Source of the DNA: Immundisolibacteraceae bacterium
GTDB taxonomy: Bacteria; Pseudomonadota; Gammaproteobacteria; Immundisolibacterales; Immundisolibacteraceae
Reading direction: 5' to 3'
Length of the DNA: 6,357 nt
NCBI GenBank assembly: GCA_016763355.1
Contig: JAESTY010000015.1
Span: 1-6,357, forward strand
A program made the translations under genes and the position numbers. The notes under the pieces were generated by a model, which saw only the letters and a list, made by a program, of their open reading frames with translations, searched no databases and was not told the origin of the DNA. Position 1 is the stretch's first letter; each line of letters begins with the position of its first letter. Shown here piece after piece: positions 1 through 6,101 of the stretch.

Positions 1-510
1 GAGGGCTCCCTAACTCGGCTTCGAGCGCGGTTGGTTAAAAAGGAAACGCTTGCCGAAGTGGCTACAGAAATGGAACTCGGGCCCTACCTGAAACTTGGTG
101 GTGGGGAGCTTAAAAGCGGCGGACAGCAACGTCTGTCTATTTTGGCGGATACCCTCGAGGCACTGATTTGCGCTATTTATCTGGACAGTGATTTTGAACG
201 CTGTCGCCAGATTGTGCTGGTCTGGTATAACCATCGCTTAAAATCTTTGACCATGGCTGCAGATCAGCGTGATGCTAAATCTCAGTTGCAGGAGTTCCTG
301 CAGTCCCGGCGTCGGCCGTTGCCAGTATATCGATTGATCGATTCACCCCAGCCAAACAAATCGGTTTCTAGCGACGAGGAAAACAGGTTTTTTGTCTCCT
401 GCCAGGTCGATGGGTTACTCGATGATATTACTGCGGAAGGTTCCAGCCGCCGCGCTGCTGAACAGGCCGCAGCATCTTTAGCATTGGAGCAAGTTAATGT
501 CAGTTGCTGA
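1..510 (+). CDS. rnc: Ribonuclease III, C-terminal 169 residues (5' end outside window)
   Basis: Double-strand-specific endoribonuclease that processes 30S rRNA precursors and some mRNAs. The frame is open from base 1, and its first residues (EGSLTRLRARLVKKETLAEV) align with E. coli RNase III from about residue 65, so roughly 64 N-terminal residues, including the NERLEFLGD signature, are missing because the window starts here. The second half of the catalytic domain is present: GELKSGG, then ADTLEAL, with the metal-binding Asp and Glu at fragment residues 50 and 53. The double-stranded-RNA-binding domain spans about residues 93-165 and ends with the typical GSSRRAAEQAAA helix. The loop between its first two strands is about seven residues longer than in E. 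coli and lacks the usual G-x-x-H. The TTG at 31 encodes an internal Leu, not a start. The stop lies inside era (14-base overlap). The family call is very secure. Confidence 0.97.
   Translation, partial: EGSLTRLRARLVKKETLAEVATEMELGPYLKLGGGELKSGGQQRLSILADTLEALICAIYLDSDFERCRQIVLVWYNHRLKSLTMAADQRDAKSQLQEFLQSRRRPLPVYRLIDSPQPNKSVSSDEENRFFVSCQVDGLLDDITAEGSSRRAAEQAAASLALEQVNVSC
486..489 (+). promoter_or_regulatory. Ribosome binding site of era, inside rnc
   Basis: GGAG lies seven bases before the ATG at 497, within the last codons of rnc. This good match at good spacing supports the ATG at 497 as the era start and places its initiation region entirely in rnc coding sequence. Confidence 0.65.
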
Positions 511-1450
511 AGTTTTTCGGTGTGGTTATGTGGCGATTCTTGGCCGCCCTAATGTGGGTAAATCGACCCTGCTAAATCGCATATTGGGCCAAAAAATCAG
601 TATTACTTCTCGCAAACCGCAGACCACCCGGCATCGAATTTTGGGTGTACACACGTCTGCTAATGTTCAGAGCCTATTTGTTGATACGCCAGGGATTCAG
701 TTTGGCTCCAAACGAGTGCTGAATCGCTATATGAACCGGGCCGCTCTGGATACCCTTGCAGATGTGGATTTATTGATATTTATGGTTCAGGGCACCCGGC
801 TGACGGAAGCGGATCTTGCGGTGCTCAAACTGGTGCAGCAGAGTGATACCCCGGCGATTGCGGTGGTTAATAAAACTGATATCGTCGCTGATAAAACCCA
901 GCTGTTGCCGGTTATGCAGAAATTAGCGGAGGCAAAGGATTTTATCGAAGTGATTCCTGTGTCAGCGCAAAGTGGGGATCAGGTGGATGCCTTATTAGGT
1001 GTAGTGGAAGAGCACCTGCCGATCGCGCCCCAGCTGTTTGAAGATGATCAGATAACCGATCGTAGTTTACGATTCCTCTGTGCTGAAATTGTGCGCGAGA
1101 AGTTAATGCGCCAGTTAGGAGATGAGATTCCCTATGGTTGTAGTGTTGAAGTAGAGCGGTTCGAAACCACCGAAGAGAAAGGACGACAGCGGACTGAGAT
1201 TGATGCATTAATTTGGGTGGAAAAAGATGCTCATAAGGCCATCGTAATTGGCAAAGGTGGCAGTCGATTGAAGAAAATTGGCAGTGATGCCAGACAGGAT
1301 TTAATTACACTGATTGATAGTCCGGTGCATCTACAGTGCTGGGTAAAGGTTAAAAGTGGCTGGACCAGTAACGAGGCAGCGGTTCGTAGCCTGGAATACG
1401 GGGACGAAACATTCGGTTTGAAAAAGGGCGATGGCGCAATCGAAAGTTGA
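497..1450 (+). CDS. era: GTPase Era, 30S ribosome assembly factor
   Basis: Essential GTPase that binds the 3' end of 16S rRNA during small-subunit maturation, acting in the cytoplasm and at the inner membrane face. All G motifs are visible: G1 GRPNVGKST at residues 16-24, the G2 region KPQTTRHRILG at 40-50, G3 DTPG at 63-66, G4 NKTD at 125-128 and G5 SAQ at 156-158. The C-terminal KH RNA-binding domain has its GKGG loop at 252-255, followed by RLKKIG, and the conserved WVKVKSGW stands at 282-289. At 317 residues it is somewhat longer than the usual 300 or so. About 16 residues follow the usual end (SLEY here, SLGY in most), and that tail is partly encoded in the overlap with recO. The start overlaps the rnc stop by 14 bases, and the adjacency to rnc is the classic arrangement of both partners in rRNA maturation. 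Confidence 0.98.
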   Translation: MSVAEVFRCGYVAILGRPNVGKSTLLNRILGQKISITSRKPQTTRHRILGVHTSANVQSLFVDTPGIQFGSKRVLNRYMNRAALDTLADVDLLIFMVQGTRLTEADLAVLKLVQQSDTPAIAVVNKTDIVADKTQLLPVMQKLAEAKDFIEVIPVSAQSGDQVDALLGVVEEHLPIAPQLFEDDQITDRSLRFLCAEIVREKLMRQLGDEIPYGCSVEVERFETTEEKGRQRTEIDALIWVEKDAHKAIVIGKGGSRLKKIGSDARQDLITLIDSPVHLQCWVKVKSGWTSNEAAVRSLEYGDETFGLKKGDGAIES

Positions 1451-2204
1451 GGGGCAGCCGGCTTATCTCCTCCATAGTCGTCCCTACCGTGATACCAGCG
1501 CACTGCTGGAACTCTGGACACTAGAGTTTGGCCGCGTTGGCCTGGTAGCCAGAGGCGCGCGTGGAGCAAAGTCGGCATGGCGTGGTGCCCTTAATAGCTT
1601 TCAACCGTTACAGGTTTCCTGGAGTGGTGGTGGTGATTTAAAGAGTCTGCGTGGGCTGGAACCCGATGGGATGGTTAGTGTTCCTGCCGGAGAGGCATTG
1701 GCGGCTGCCTATTATGTTAACGAGCTAACACTGAGAACCTGTCAACGTCAGGACGCTCATCCGCATTTGTACTTGAGTTACGTGACAATAATGACAGCCC
1801 TGTCAGGTTCTGATGCAGCAAAATCTGGTGTGGTTGAGCGTGCGCTTAGGGCCTTTGAGATAGATTTGTTGGCTGAGCTAGGTTATGGGGTGATCATTGA
1901 TGTTGATCAATCTGGCGCTGTGATTACCCCGGATGCAGACTACTGTTATGTGCAGGAGCAGGGACCAGTGAGCTGGCAATCGATAGTGGACGCCGGCAAT
2001 GAAGGCCATCTTCCGGGTATACGGGTTTCCGGTGCGGTATTAATTAATTTGCAGTCGGGGCAATTAGATAATAGTCAGTTGCTTTCCGCTAAACGGTTAA
2101 TGCGAGCGTTGTTACAGCCTCATTTAGGTGACAGGCCATTAGAGTCCCGTCGTTTATGGGCAGCAATTTCAAAAGCAGGGAAAGTAGGTGAAACTGGGCA
2201 TTAA
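1431..2204 (+). CDS. recO: DNA repair protein RecO
   Basis: Recombination mediator that works with RecR to load RecA on SSB-coated gaps (RecFOR pathway). The 257-residue product has the usual layout. An N-terminal OB fold covers about residues 8-80 and opens with AYLLHSRPYRDTSALLELWT. The helical part carries YYVNEL at 94-99 and FEIDLLAELGY at 142-152. The conserved end, AKRLMRALLQPHLGDRPL, is at 220-237. Only two cysteines (104 and 172) occur, so the four-cysteine zinc finger of many bacterial RecO proteins is absent, as in E. coli. The start is fixed: an in-frame TGA at 1419-1421 leaves the ATG at 1431 as the only usual start. The nearest ribosome-site-like bases (AAGGG, 1424-1428) sit only two bases from it, so coupling to era, which it overlaps by 20 bases, probably matters. 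The family call is secure. Confidence 0.95.
   Translation: MAQSKVEGQPAYLLHSRPYRDTSALLELWTLEFGRVGLVARGARGAKSAWRGALNSFQPLQVSWSGGGDLKSLRGLEPDGMVSVPAGEALAAAYYVNELTLRTCQRQDAHPHLYLSYVTIMTALSGSDAAKSGVVERALRAFEIDLLAELGYGVIIDVDQSGAVITPDADYCYVQEQGPVSWQSIVDAGNEGHLPGIRVSGAVLINLQSGQLDNSQLLSAKRLMRALLQPHLGDRPLESRRLWAAISKAGKVGETGH
2177..2180 (+). promoter_or_regulatory. Ribosome binding site of pdxJ
   Basis: AGGG lies seven bases upstream of the GTG at 2188. An in-frame TAG sits directly before the GTG (2185-2187), so together they fix the pdxJ start at this GTG. Confidence 0.65.
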
Positions 2205-2934
2205 TATCGATCATATCGCTACCCTGCGTCAGGCGCGGGGTACTGATTATCCAGAACCGATGGTTGGTGCGCGGTTGGCTCTTGAAGGCGGGGCGGATTT
2301 TATCACCGTTCATTTACGCGAAGACCGTCGCCATATTCAGGAGCATGATGTTGAGGCGCTGCTGGCTGAACTGCCGGTGAAGCTGAATCTGGAGTTGGCG
2401 ATCACAACTGAGATGGTTGATTACGCCTGCCGGGTCAAACCAGCGGAATGTTGTCTGGTGCCAGAAAAACGCGAAGAGTTAACCACCGAGGGTGGACTGG
2501 ATGTGGTTGGGCAGCAGGCGGCTGTTATCGAGGCGGTGGAGCGGCTGACCGCAGCGGGAATTACGGTATCGCTATTTATAGATCCCAGCCATGATCAGGT
2601 GGCTGCCGCTGGCCGGACGGGTGCAACCGTGGTGGAACTTCATACAGGACAATACGCGCTACTGGCTGAACAAGATGGTATTGATGCGGAGCAATCAGCG
2701 CCAACGGTTAAGGAACGAGAACGGCTGTTTGCGGCGGCGATACAGGCCACGGGTCTTGGTTTAAAAGTGAATGCGGGCCACGGATTACACCGGCAAAATC
2801 TCCAACCGTTATTATCGATGCCGGGACTGGATGAGTTAAATATTGGTCATGCAGTCATTAGTCGAGCGGTGTTCGTTGGGTTGCCGTCTGCAGTGGCGGA
2901 GTTGCGTCAGTTGATCGATAACACGGCTAATTGA
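2188..2934 (+). CDS. pdxJ: Pyridoxine 5'-phosphate synthase PdxJ
   Basis: Condenses 1-deoxy-D-xylulose 5-phosphate with 3-amino-2-oxopropyl phosphate to give pyridoxine 5'-phosphate, the last ring-forming step of the DXP-dependent vitamin B6 route. It is a cytoplasmic TIM-barrel enzyme, and 248 residues is normal for the family. Family blocks run in order: NIDHIATLRQARGT (6-19), TVHLREDRRHI (40-50), LNLEL (66-70), CLVPEKREELTTEGGLDV (89-106), KVNAGHGL (193-200) and NIGHAVISRAVFVGL (218-232). The catalytic His, Glu and His of E. coli PdxJ correspond to His42, Glu69 and His198 here. Translation starts at a GTG with an AGGG ribosome site seven bases upstream; a TAG immediately before it rules out a longer form. 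The gene overlaps recO by 17 bases and precedes acpS, the standard enterobacterial order. Confidence 0.98.
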   Translation: MKLGINIDHIATLRQARGTDYPEPMVGARLALEGGADFITVHLREDRRHIQEHDVEALLAELPVKLNLELAITTEMVDYACRVKPAECCLVPEKREELTTEGGLDVVGQQAAVIEAVERLTAAGITVSLFIDPSHDQVAAAGRTGATVVELHTGQYALLAEQDGIDAEQSAPTVKERERLFAAAIQATGLGLKVNAGHGLHRQNLQPLLSMPGLDELNIGHAVISRAVFVGLPSAVAELRQLIDNTAN

Positions 2935-2979
2935 TAGTCCCTTCAATTGATCAGCCTCAGACATAAATACGATTTATCG

Positions 2980-2994
2980 ATGACCAACTTCTGA
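2980..2994 (+). other. Tiny ORF (MTNF) whose stop overlaps the acpS start
   Basis: In the pdxJ-acpS gap, ATG ACC AAC TTC TGA reads four codons, and the last base of its TGA is the first base of the acpS ATG (TGATG). No ribosome binding site is seen before it, and none of note before acpS. It might be a minimal leader for reinitiation, or chance. The stop-start overlap is seen directly; the function is inference. Confidence 0.25.
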
Positions 2995-3398
2995 TGATTA
3001 TCGGTATCGGGGTTGATATAGCGGATGTGGCTCTCTTTGAGAAGCTGCTTGATCGGTTTGCTAATCGGGCGGTTGAAAAGATTCTAGCGTCTGTCGAGCA
3101 GGAACGGTTTCATCGCTCGGCCCAACCAGCGGCCTATTTGGCCAAACGATGGGCAGCAAAAGAAGCTTTTGGTAAAGCTCTGGGTACTGGTATTGCTAAG
3201 GGCGTTACCTTGCCACAAATAGCCGTTATCAATGGTTTAAATGGTGAGCCATTGTTTGAATTTAGTGGAGTCGCAGCTGAGCTGTTACTCCAGAGAGGAA
3301 TCAACCGCAGCCACTTAACCATCAGTGACGAGCGGCTTGCCAGTGGCGCGATGATCGCTACTGCATTTGTGGTGTTAGAAACAACCCATTCGGGCTGA
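2994..3398 (+). CDS. acpS: Holo-[acyl-carrier-protein] synthase AcpS
   Basis: Transfers 4'-phosphopantetheine from coenzyme A to the conserved Ser of apo-acyl carrier protein, making the active carrier for fatty-acid synthesis; acts in the cytoplasm as a trimer. The 134 residues include the N-terminal IIGIGVDIADVALFE block with the metal-binding Asp8, and LAKRWAAKEAFGKALGTGI at 49-67 with the second metal ligand Glu57 and the conserved Lys61. HLTISDE at 107-113 is the usual C-terminal block. The length is slightly above the 126 of E. coli because of a short tail ending ETTHSG. The ATG at 2994 is the only good start: upstream in frame there is no ATG, GTG or TTG before a TAA at 2964-2966. No clear ribosome site precedes it. 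It sits 59 bases after pdxJ, and its stop codon lies inside a small hairpin. Confidence 0.96.
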   Translation: MIIGIGVDIADVALFEKLLDRFANRAVEKILASVEQERFHRSAQPAAYLAKRWAAKEAFGKALGTGIAKGVTLPQIAVINGLNGEPLFEFSGVAAELLLQRGINRSHLTISDERLASGAMIATAFVVLETTHSG

Positions 3399-3408
3399 CC
3401 CGGTCAGC
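3394..3408 (+). terminator. Small hairpin at the acpS stop, possible weak terminator or attenuator
   Basis: The perfect inverted repeat GCTGACC-C-GGTCAGC can form six pairs around a three-base loop, and it contains the acpS TGA (3396-3398). Three A's separate it from ACTTTT, so the T-run is short and offset and strong intrinsic termination is unlikely. A pause site, an mRNA-stability stem or chance remain possible. The downstream gene lies only 30 bases on and is in the same direction. Confidence 0.3.
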
Positions 3409-3421
3409 AAAACTTTTAGCC

Positions 3422-3439
3422 ATGAGAAATACGTTTTAA
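3422..3439 (+). other. Tiny ORF (MRNTF) whose stop overlaps the rlmD start
   Basis: In the acpS-rlmD gap, ATG AGA AAT ACG TTT TAA reads five codons, and the last base of its TAA is the first base of the rlmD ATG (TAATG). No ribosome site is visible before it. The arrangement mirrors the one before acpS. A role in translational coupling is inference; chance cannot be excluded. Confidence 0.25.
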
Positions 3440-4773
3440 TGAGTAAAAAAGGCCGTACCCGGCGCAGAGAACCTGAGCCTCACCCTGACCCGATAACCAT
3501 CACCGGTGTTGCCGAGGGCGGCAAAGGGGTTGCCCGCATCGATGGCAAAACTGTATTTGTGAAGGGGGCAATGGTCGGTGAAGTCGTGATGATTGAGTTC
3601 ATTCGGCGCCGTCCTAGTTATGATGACGCGCGGCTTCGAGAGGTTCTCGAACCTTCAAAATATCGTCAGGCGCCACCCTGTGAGTTTTTTAGCCAATGTG
3701 GTGGCTGCTCGCTGCAACACCAGACCAGTGAAGGACAAATTACCGATAAACAGGCCATACTGTTGGAGCAGTTAACCCATATCGGTAGGGTAGCACCAGA
3801 ACAAGTGGTGGCGCCATTGCAGGGCCAGGCCTGGGGCTATCGTGGCAAGGCCCGATTAAGCGTGCGTTACGTTAAAGCCAAGCAGCGGGTACTGGTTGGC
3901 TTTCGTGAAAAGCAGCAACGTGGCATCACCGAGATGGATAGTTGCCGGGTGTTAGATAAAAGAGTATCTGCGCTGCTAGCCCCGTTGGCGGCCATGATTG
4001 AGCAGCTTTCTATCCGTGAAGAAATCCCCCAGATCGAAGTCGCGGTGGATGACAGGGTGGTGGTGCTGATTATGCGTCATATGCAGATTTTTTCATCTGA
4101 AGACCGTCAATTGATCAGAGCTTTTGGGGATGCTCACCAGGTACGAATCATGCTGCAGCCAGCGGGCCTGGATTCGGTTCACCCATTACCACCTGATAGT
4201 GCTGACCCACTGAGTTACCAGTTGCCGGATTATCAATTAACGATTGAGTTCTATCCGCTCCAGTTCACTCAGGTTAATAACGAGATGAACCGGCAAATGA
4301 TCAACCAGGCGTTGGGCTGGTTAGAGGTCAAACAGGATGATCGAGTTGCTGACCTGTTTTGTGGGGTAGGTAATTTTACTTTGCCGCTGGCAACCCTGGC
4401 TGGTGAGGTAGTGGGTGTTGAAGGCGATGCTGATTTGGTAAAACAGGCGGGCAGAAATGCTGCCTTGAACAATATCTCCAACGTTGATTTTCGTGAGCAG
4501 GATCTGTTCGTTGAAATAGGTTCCAGTTTGGGCCATTTTGATAAATTGCTGTTAGACCCACCGCGTAGTGGTGCTCAGCTAATCTGTGAAAATATTGAAA
4601 ATTTTAAGGCCACTCGGATTGTCTATGTATCCTGCAATCCGGCGACACTCGCCCGGGATGCGGCTGTGCTGGTCAAGCAAAAAGGTTATCGGTTAGTGCG
4701 AACGGGAGTAATCGATATGTTTCCACATACCAGTCATGTTGAGTCGATGGCGTTATTTGAGTTAATTGAATGA
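3439..4773 (+). CDS. rlmD: 23S rRNA (uracil-1939-C5)-methyltransferase RlmD
   Basis: SAM-dependent enzyme that makes m5U1939 in 23S rRNA (also called RumA or YgcA). A basic N-terminus (KKGRTRRR) leads into a TRAM RNA-binding domain at about residues 15-75. The four iron-sulfur ligands known from E. coli RumA are conserved as Cys81, Cys87, Cys90 (CEFFSQCGGC) and Cys169. The Rossmann methyltransferase domain follows: FTQVN at 276-280, DLFCGVGNFTLPLA at 305-318 for SAM binding, LLDPPRSG at 371-378, and VSCNPATLARD at 397-407 with catalytic Cys399. MFPHTSHVE at 427-435 supplies the general base Glu435. At 444 residues it is close to E. coli (433). Four cysteines plus this C-terminal block favour RlmD over the related RlmC or TrmA. 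The ATG has only a weak GAGAA ten bases upstream. In E. coli rlmD lies elsewhere, between relA and barA; here it follows acpS. Confidence 0.96.
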   Translation: MSKKGRTRRREPEPHPDPITITGVAEGGKGVARIDGKTVFVKGAMVGEVVMIEFIRRRPSYDDARLREVLEPSKYRQAPPCEFFSQCGGCSLQHQTSEGQITDKQAILLEQLTHIGRVAPEQVVAPLQGQAWGYRGKARLSVRYVKAKQRVLVGFREKQQRGITEMDSCRVLDKRVSALLAPLAAMIEQLSIREEIPQIEVAVDDRVVVLIMRHMQIFSSEDRQLIRAFGDAHQVRIMLQPAGLDSVHPLPPDSADPLSYQLPDYQLTIEFYPLQFTQVNNEMNRQMINQALGWLEVKQDDRVADLFCGVGNFTLPLATLAGEVVGVEGDADLVKQAGRNAALNNISNVDFREQDLFVEIGSSLGHFDKLLLDPPRSGAQLICENIENFKATRIVYVSCNPATLARDAAVLVKQKGYRLVRTGVIDMFPHTSHVESMALFELIE

Positions 4774-5135
4774 CTGAGCATTCTGCTTTGCAACAGCTTG
4801 CCGCTGACGTTTGTGTGCCAATCGATGGTCAATACAGCTTGTTAGAGGAAGGCCAAAAAGAACAGTTGGCAATTATCTTGCCAGCAAGTTGGCAGGTGAT
4901 CAATGACCGGTTGTCGACGGTCTATCGGTTTGATAATTATGCCCGGTCGTTGCAAACCATCAATCAAATAGCAGAACTGGCTGAACAGCAAAACCATCAC
5001 CCGAGGTTAGTGTTGGAATGGGGTGCTGTATCCATTGAAATATGGACTCATGTGGTCAATGGACTAGCGCGGGGGGATTTTGTGTTTGCCGCCAAAACGG
5101 CCATATTGATGATGGCTAATGATCACAAGAATTGA
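4770..5135 (+). CDS. phhB: Pterin-4a-carbinolamine dehydratase family protein (PCD/DCoH-like)
   Basis: Members dehydrate 4a-hydroxytetrahydropterin to the quinonoid dihydropterin, recycling the cofactor of aromatic amino-acid hydroxylases. The 121-residue product fits the family in size and carries its full active-site pattern: E-x3-HHP with His76, His77 and Pro78, then Trp84, His94 in IWTH, and Asp103. Upstream, WQVINDRLSTVYRFDNYARS matches the usual W-x-L...F-x-F-x-n-F-x-x-A region, followed by the long helix. The first 25 residues (ALQQLAADVCVPIDGQYSLL) resemble the N-terminus of Pseudomonas PhhB-type proteins. The start is the ATG of an ATGA overlap with rlmD, implying translational coupling, and its last 17 bases are shared with sua5. 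No phenylalanine hydroxylase gene is in view, so the physiological substrate is uncertain; some family members without a hydroxylase have been linked to other pterins such as molybdenum cofactor. Confidence 0.92.
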   Translation: MTEHSALQQLAADVCVPIDGQYSLLEEGQKEQLAIILPASWQVINDRLSTVYRFDNYARSLQTINQIAELAEQQNHHPRLVLEWGAVSIEIWTHVVNGLARGDFVFAAKTAILMMANDHKN

Positions 5136-6087
5136 CGTTTTGAATCAAATTGATCAGGCTGTTGAGTTGCTCCGTGAGGGTGAACTTATTGGTTTGCCGA
5201 CTGAAACTGTTTACGGGTTAGCCGCAGACGCCTCCAATCCAGATGCGGTTCGGGCAATATTTCGATTAAAAGGTCGCCCGGCAAACCATCCGGTGATCAT
5301 CCATCTGGCCAGGGTTGATCAGCTCGGCCAATGGGCAGAGATTACAGACCCCCGAGTGAAGTTAATTGCCGACCAATTTTGGCCAGGTCCCCTGACCCTG
5401 GTGTTGCCCAAACTAGCTCACGTAGATGAGCAGATTACCGGAGGTCAGCAGACTATCGCTATTCGTATTCCGGCTCACCCAGTTGCGCACAAAATACTGA
5501 GTCAGTTTGGCGGTGGGCTAGCGGCACCCTCAGCCAATCGATTTGGTCGAATTAGCCCGACCCTGGCAGCCCATGTCCGCGATGAGTTTGGGGCTGATTT
5601 GGCATTGGTTGTTGATGGTGGTGATTGTGAATTGGGTCTGGAGTCGACCATATTAAGTTTAGTGGCTGAGCCGGAGCTGTTACGCCCCGGAGTGGTTACT
5701 GTTGAAACGATTGAACACGCGCTCGGCGAACCAGTTCAACTGAGTAATCGTTTGGGACAACGGGCATCGGGAATGCTCGAACGCCACTATTCACCGACAA
5801 CAGCCGCCCTATTAGTTGAATCGGCGGATATTGACTCGCTATTGCGATTACCCAAATATCAGCACCGCAGGGTGGGGCTGCTGAAAATTTCAGCTAATTC
5901 TGTTTCTTGCCAGCAGCTAGTGACTTTGCCGAATGAACCTTTGGGTTATGGCCAGCAGCTCTACAATCGACTGCGAGAGTTAGATCAAGCTCAACTCGAT
6001 TACATCATTATTGAACAGCCGCCAATAAGCAGTCAGTGGGCGGCTGTTAACGACCGACTTCGCCGAGCAACGGTTAAACCTGGATGA
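5119..6087 (+). CDS. sua5: L-threonylcarbamoyladenylate synthase, long Sua5 type
   Basis: Makes threonylcarbamoyl-AMP from threonine, bicarbonate and ATP, the first step of the t6A37 modification of ANN-decoding tRNAs; TsaB, TsaD and TsaE finish the reaction. The YrdC-like catalytic domain covers about residues 8-195, with PTETVYGL (27-34), KGRP (51-54), FWPGPLTLVLP (87-97), AIRIPAHP (114-121), APSANRFGRISPT (136-148), ESTIL (175-179) and LLRPG (187-191). The linker GMLERHYSP (218-226) joins a C-terminal Sua5 domain (about 228-317) ending WAAVNDRLRRAT. At 322 residues it is the two-domain form, unlike the roughly 190-residue TsaC (YrdC) of E. coli. The start is fixed by two in-frame TGA codons at 5107-5112 just upstream. 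No good ribosome site is seen, so the 17-base overlap with the dehydratase gene suggests coupling. It is the last + strand gene in view. Confidence 0.96.
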   Translation: MITRIDVLNQIDQAVELLREGELIGLPTETVYGLAADASNPDAVRAIFRLKGRPANHPVIIHLARVDQLGQWAEITDPRVKLIADQFWPGPLTLVLPKLAHVDEQITGGQQTIAIRIPAHPVAHKILSQFGGGLAAPSANRFGRISPTLAAHVRDEFGADLALVVDGGDCELGLESTILSLVAEPELLRPGVVTVETIEHALGEPVQLSNRLGQRASGMLERHYSPTTAALLVESADIDSLLRLPKYQHRRVGLLKISANSVSCQQLVTLPNEPLGYGQQLYNRLRELDQAQLDYIIIEQPPISSQWAAVNDRLRRATVKPG

Positions 6088-6101
6088 CGAGTGATGGTTT
6101 T

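Noticed and set aside
31..510. rnc as a complete 159-residue gene starting at TTG 31
   Set aside because: The frame is open to base 1 and the codons before 31 encode conserved RNase III residues (EGSLTRLRAR), so the gene is cut by the window edge and the TTG is internal.
942..1578. Open frames on the - strand opposite era and recO (942-1208 and 1231-1578)
   Set aside because: They lie wholly opposite well-supported genes, show no family motifs and have no independent support; they are frame shadows.
2926..2960. Repeated AATTGAT and the palindrome TCAATTGA after pdxJ
   Set aside because: Too short and AT-rich to separate from chance, with no wider symmetry that would suggest an operator.
2935..2993. 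Possible internal promoter in the pdxJ-acpS gap (TTGATC followed by TACGAT)
   Set aside because: The spacing is 15 bases and the second box matches the consensus at only four of six positions; not enough to call a promoter.
3593..3775. 60-codon + strand frame inside rlmD
   Set aside because: Fully inside the TRAM and iron-sulfur part of rlmD, with no recognisable protein; the rlmD frame carries all the conserved residues.
4269..4561. Three overlapping - strand frames opposite the RlmD methyltransferase domain
   Set aside because: Several overlapping antisense frames in one place reflect base composition; none has recognisable domain content.
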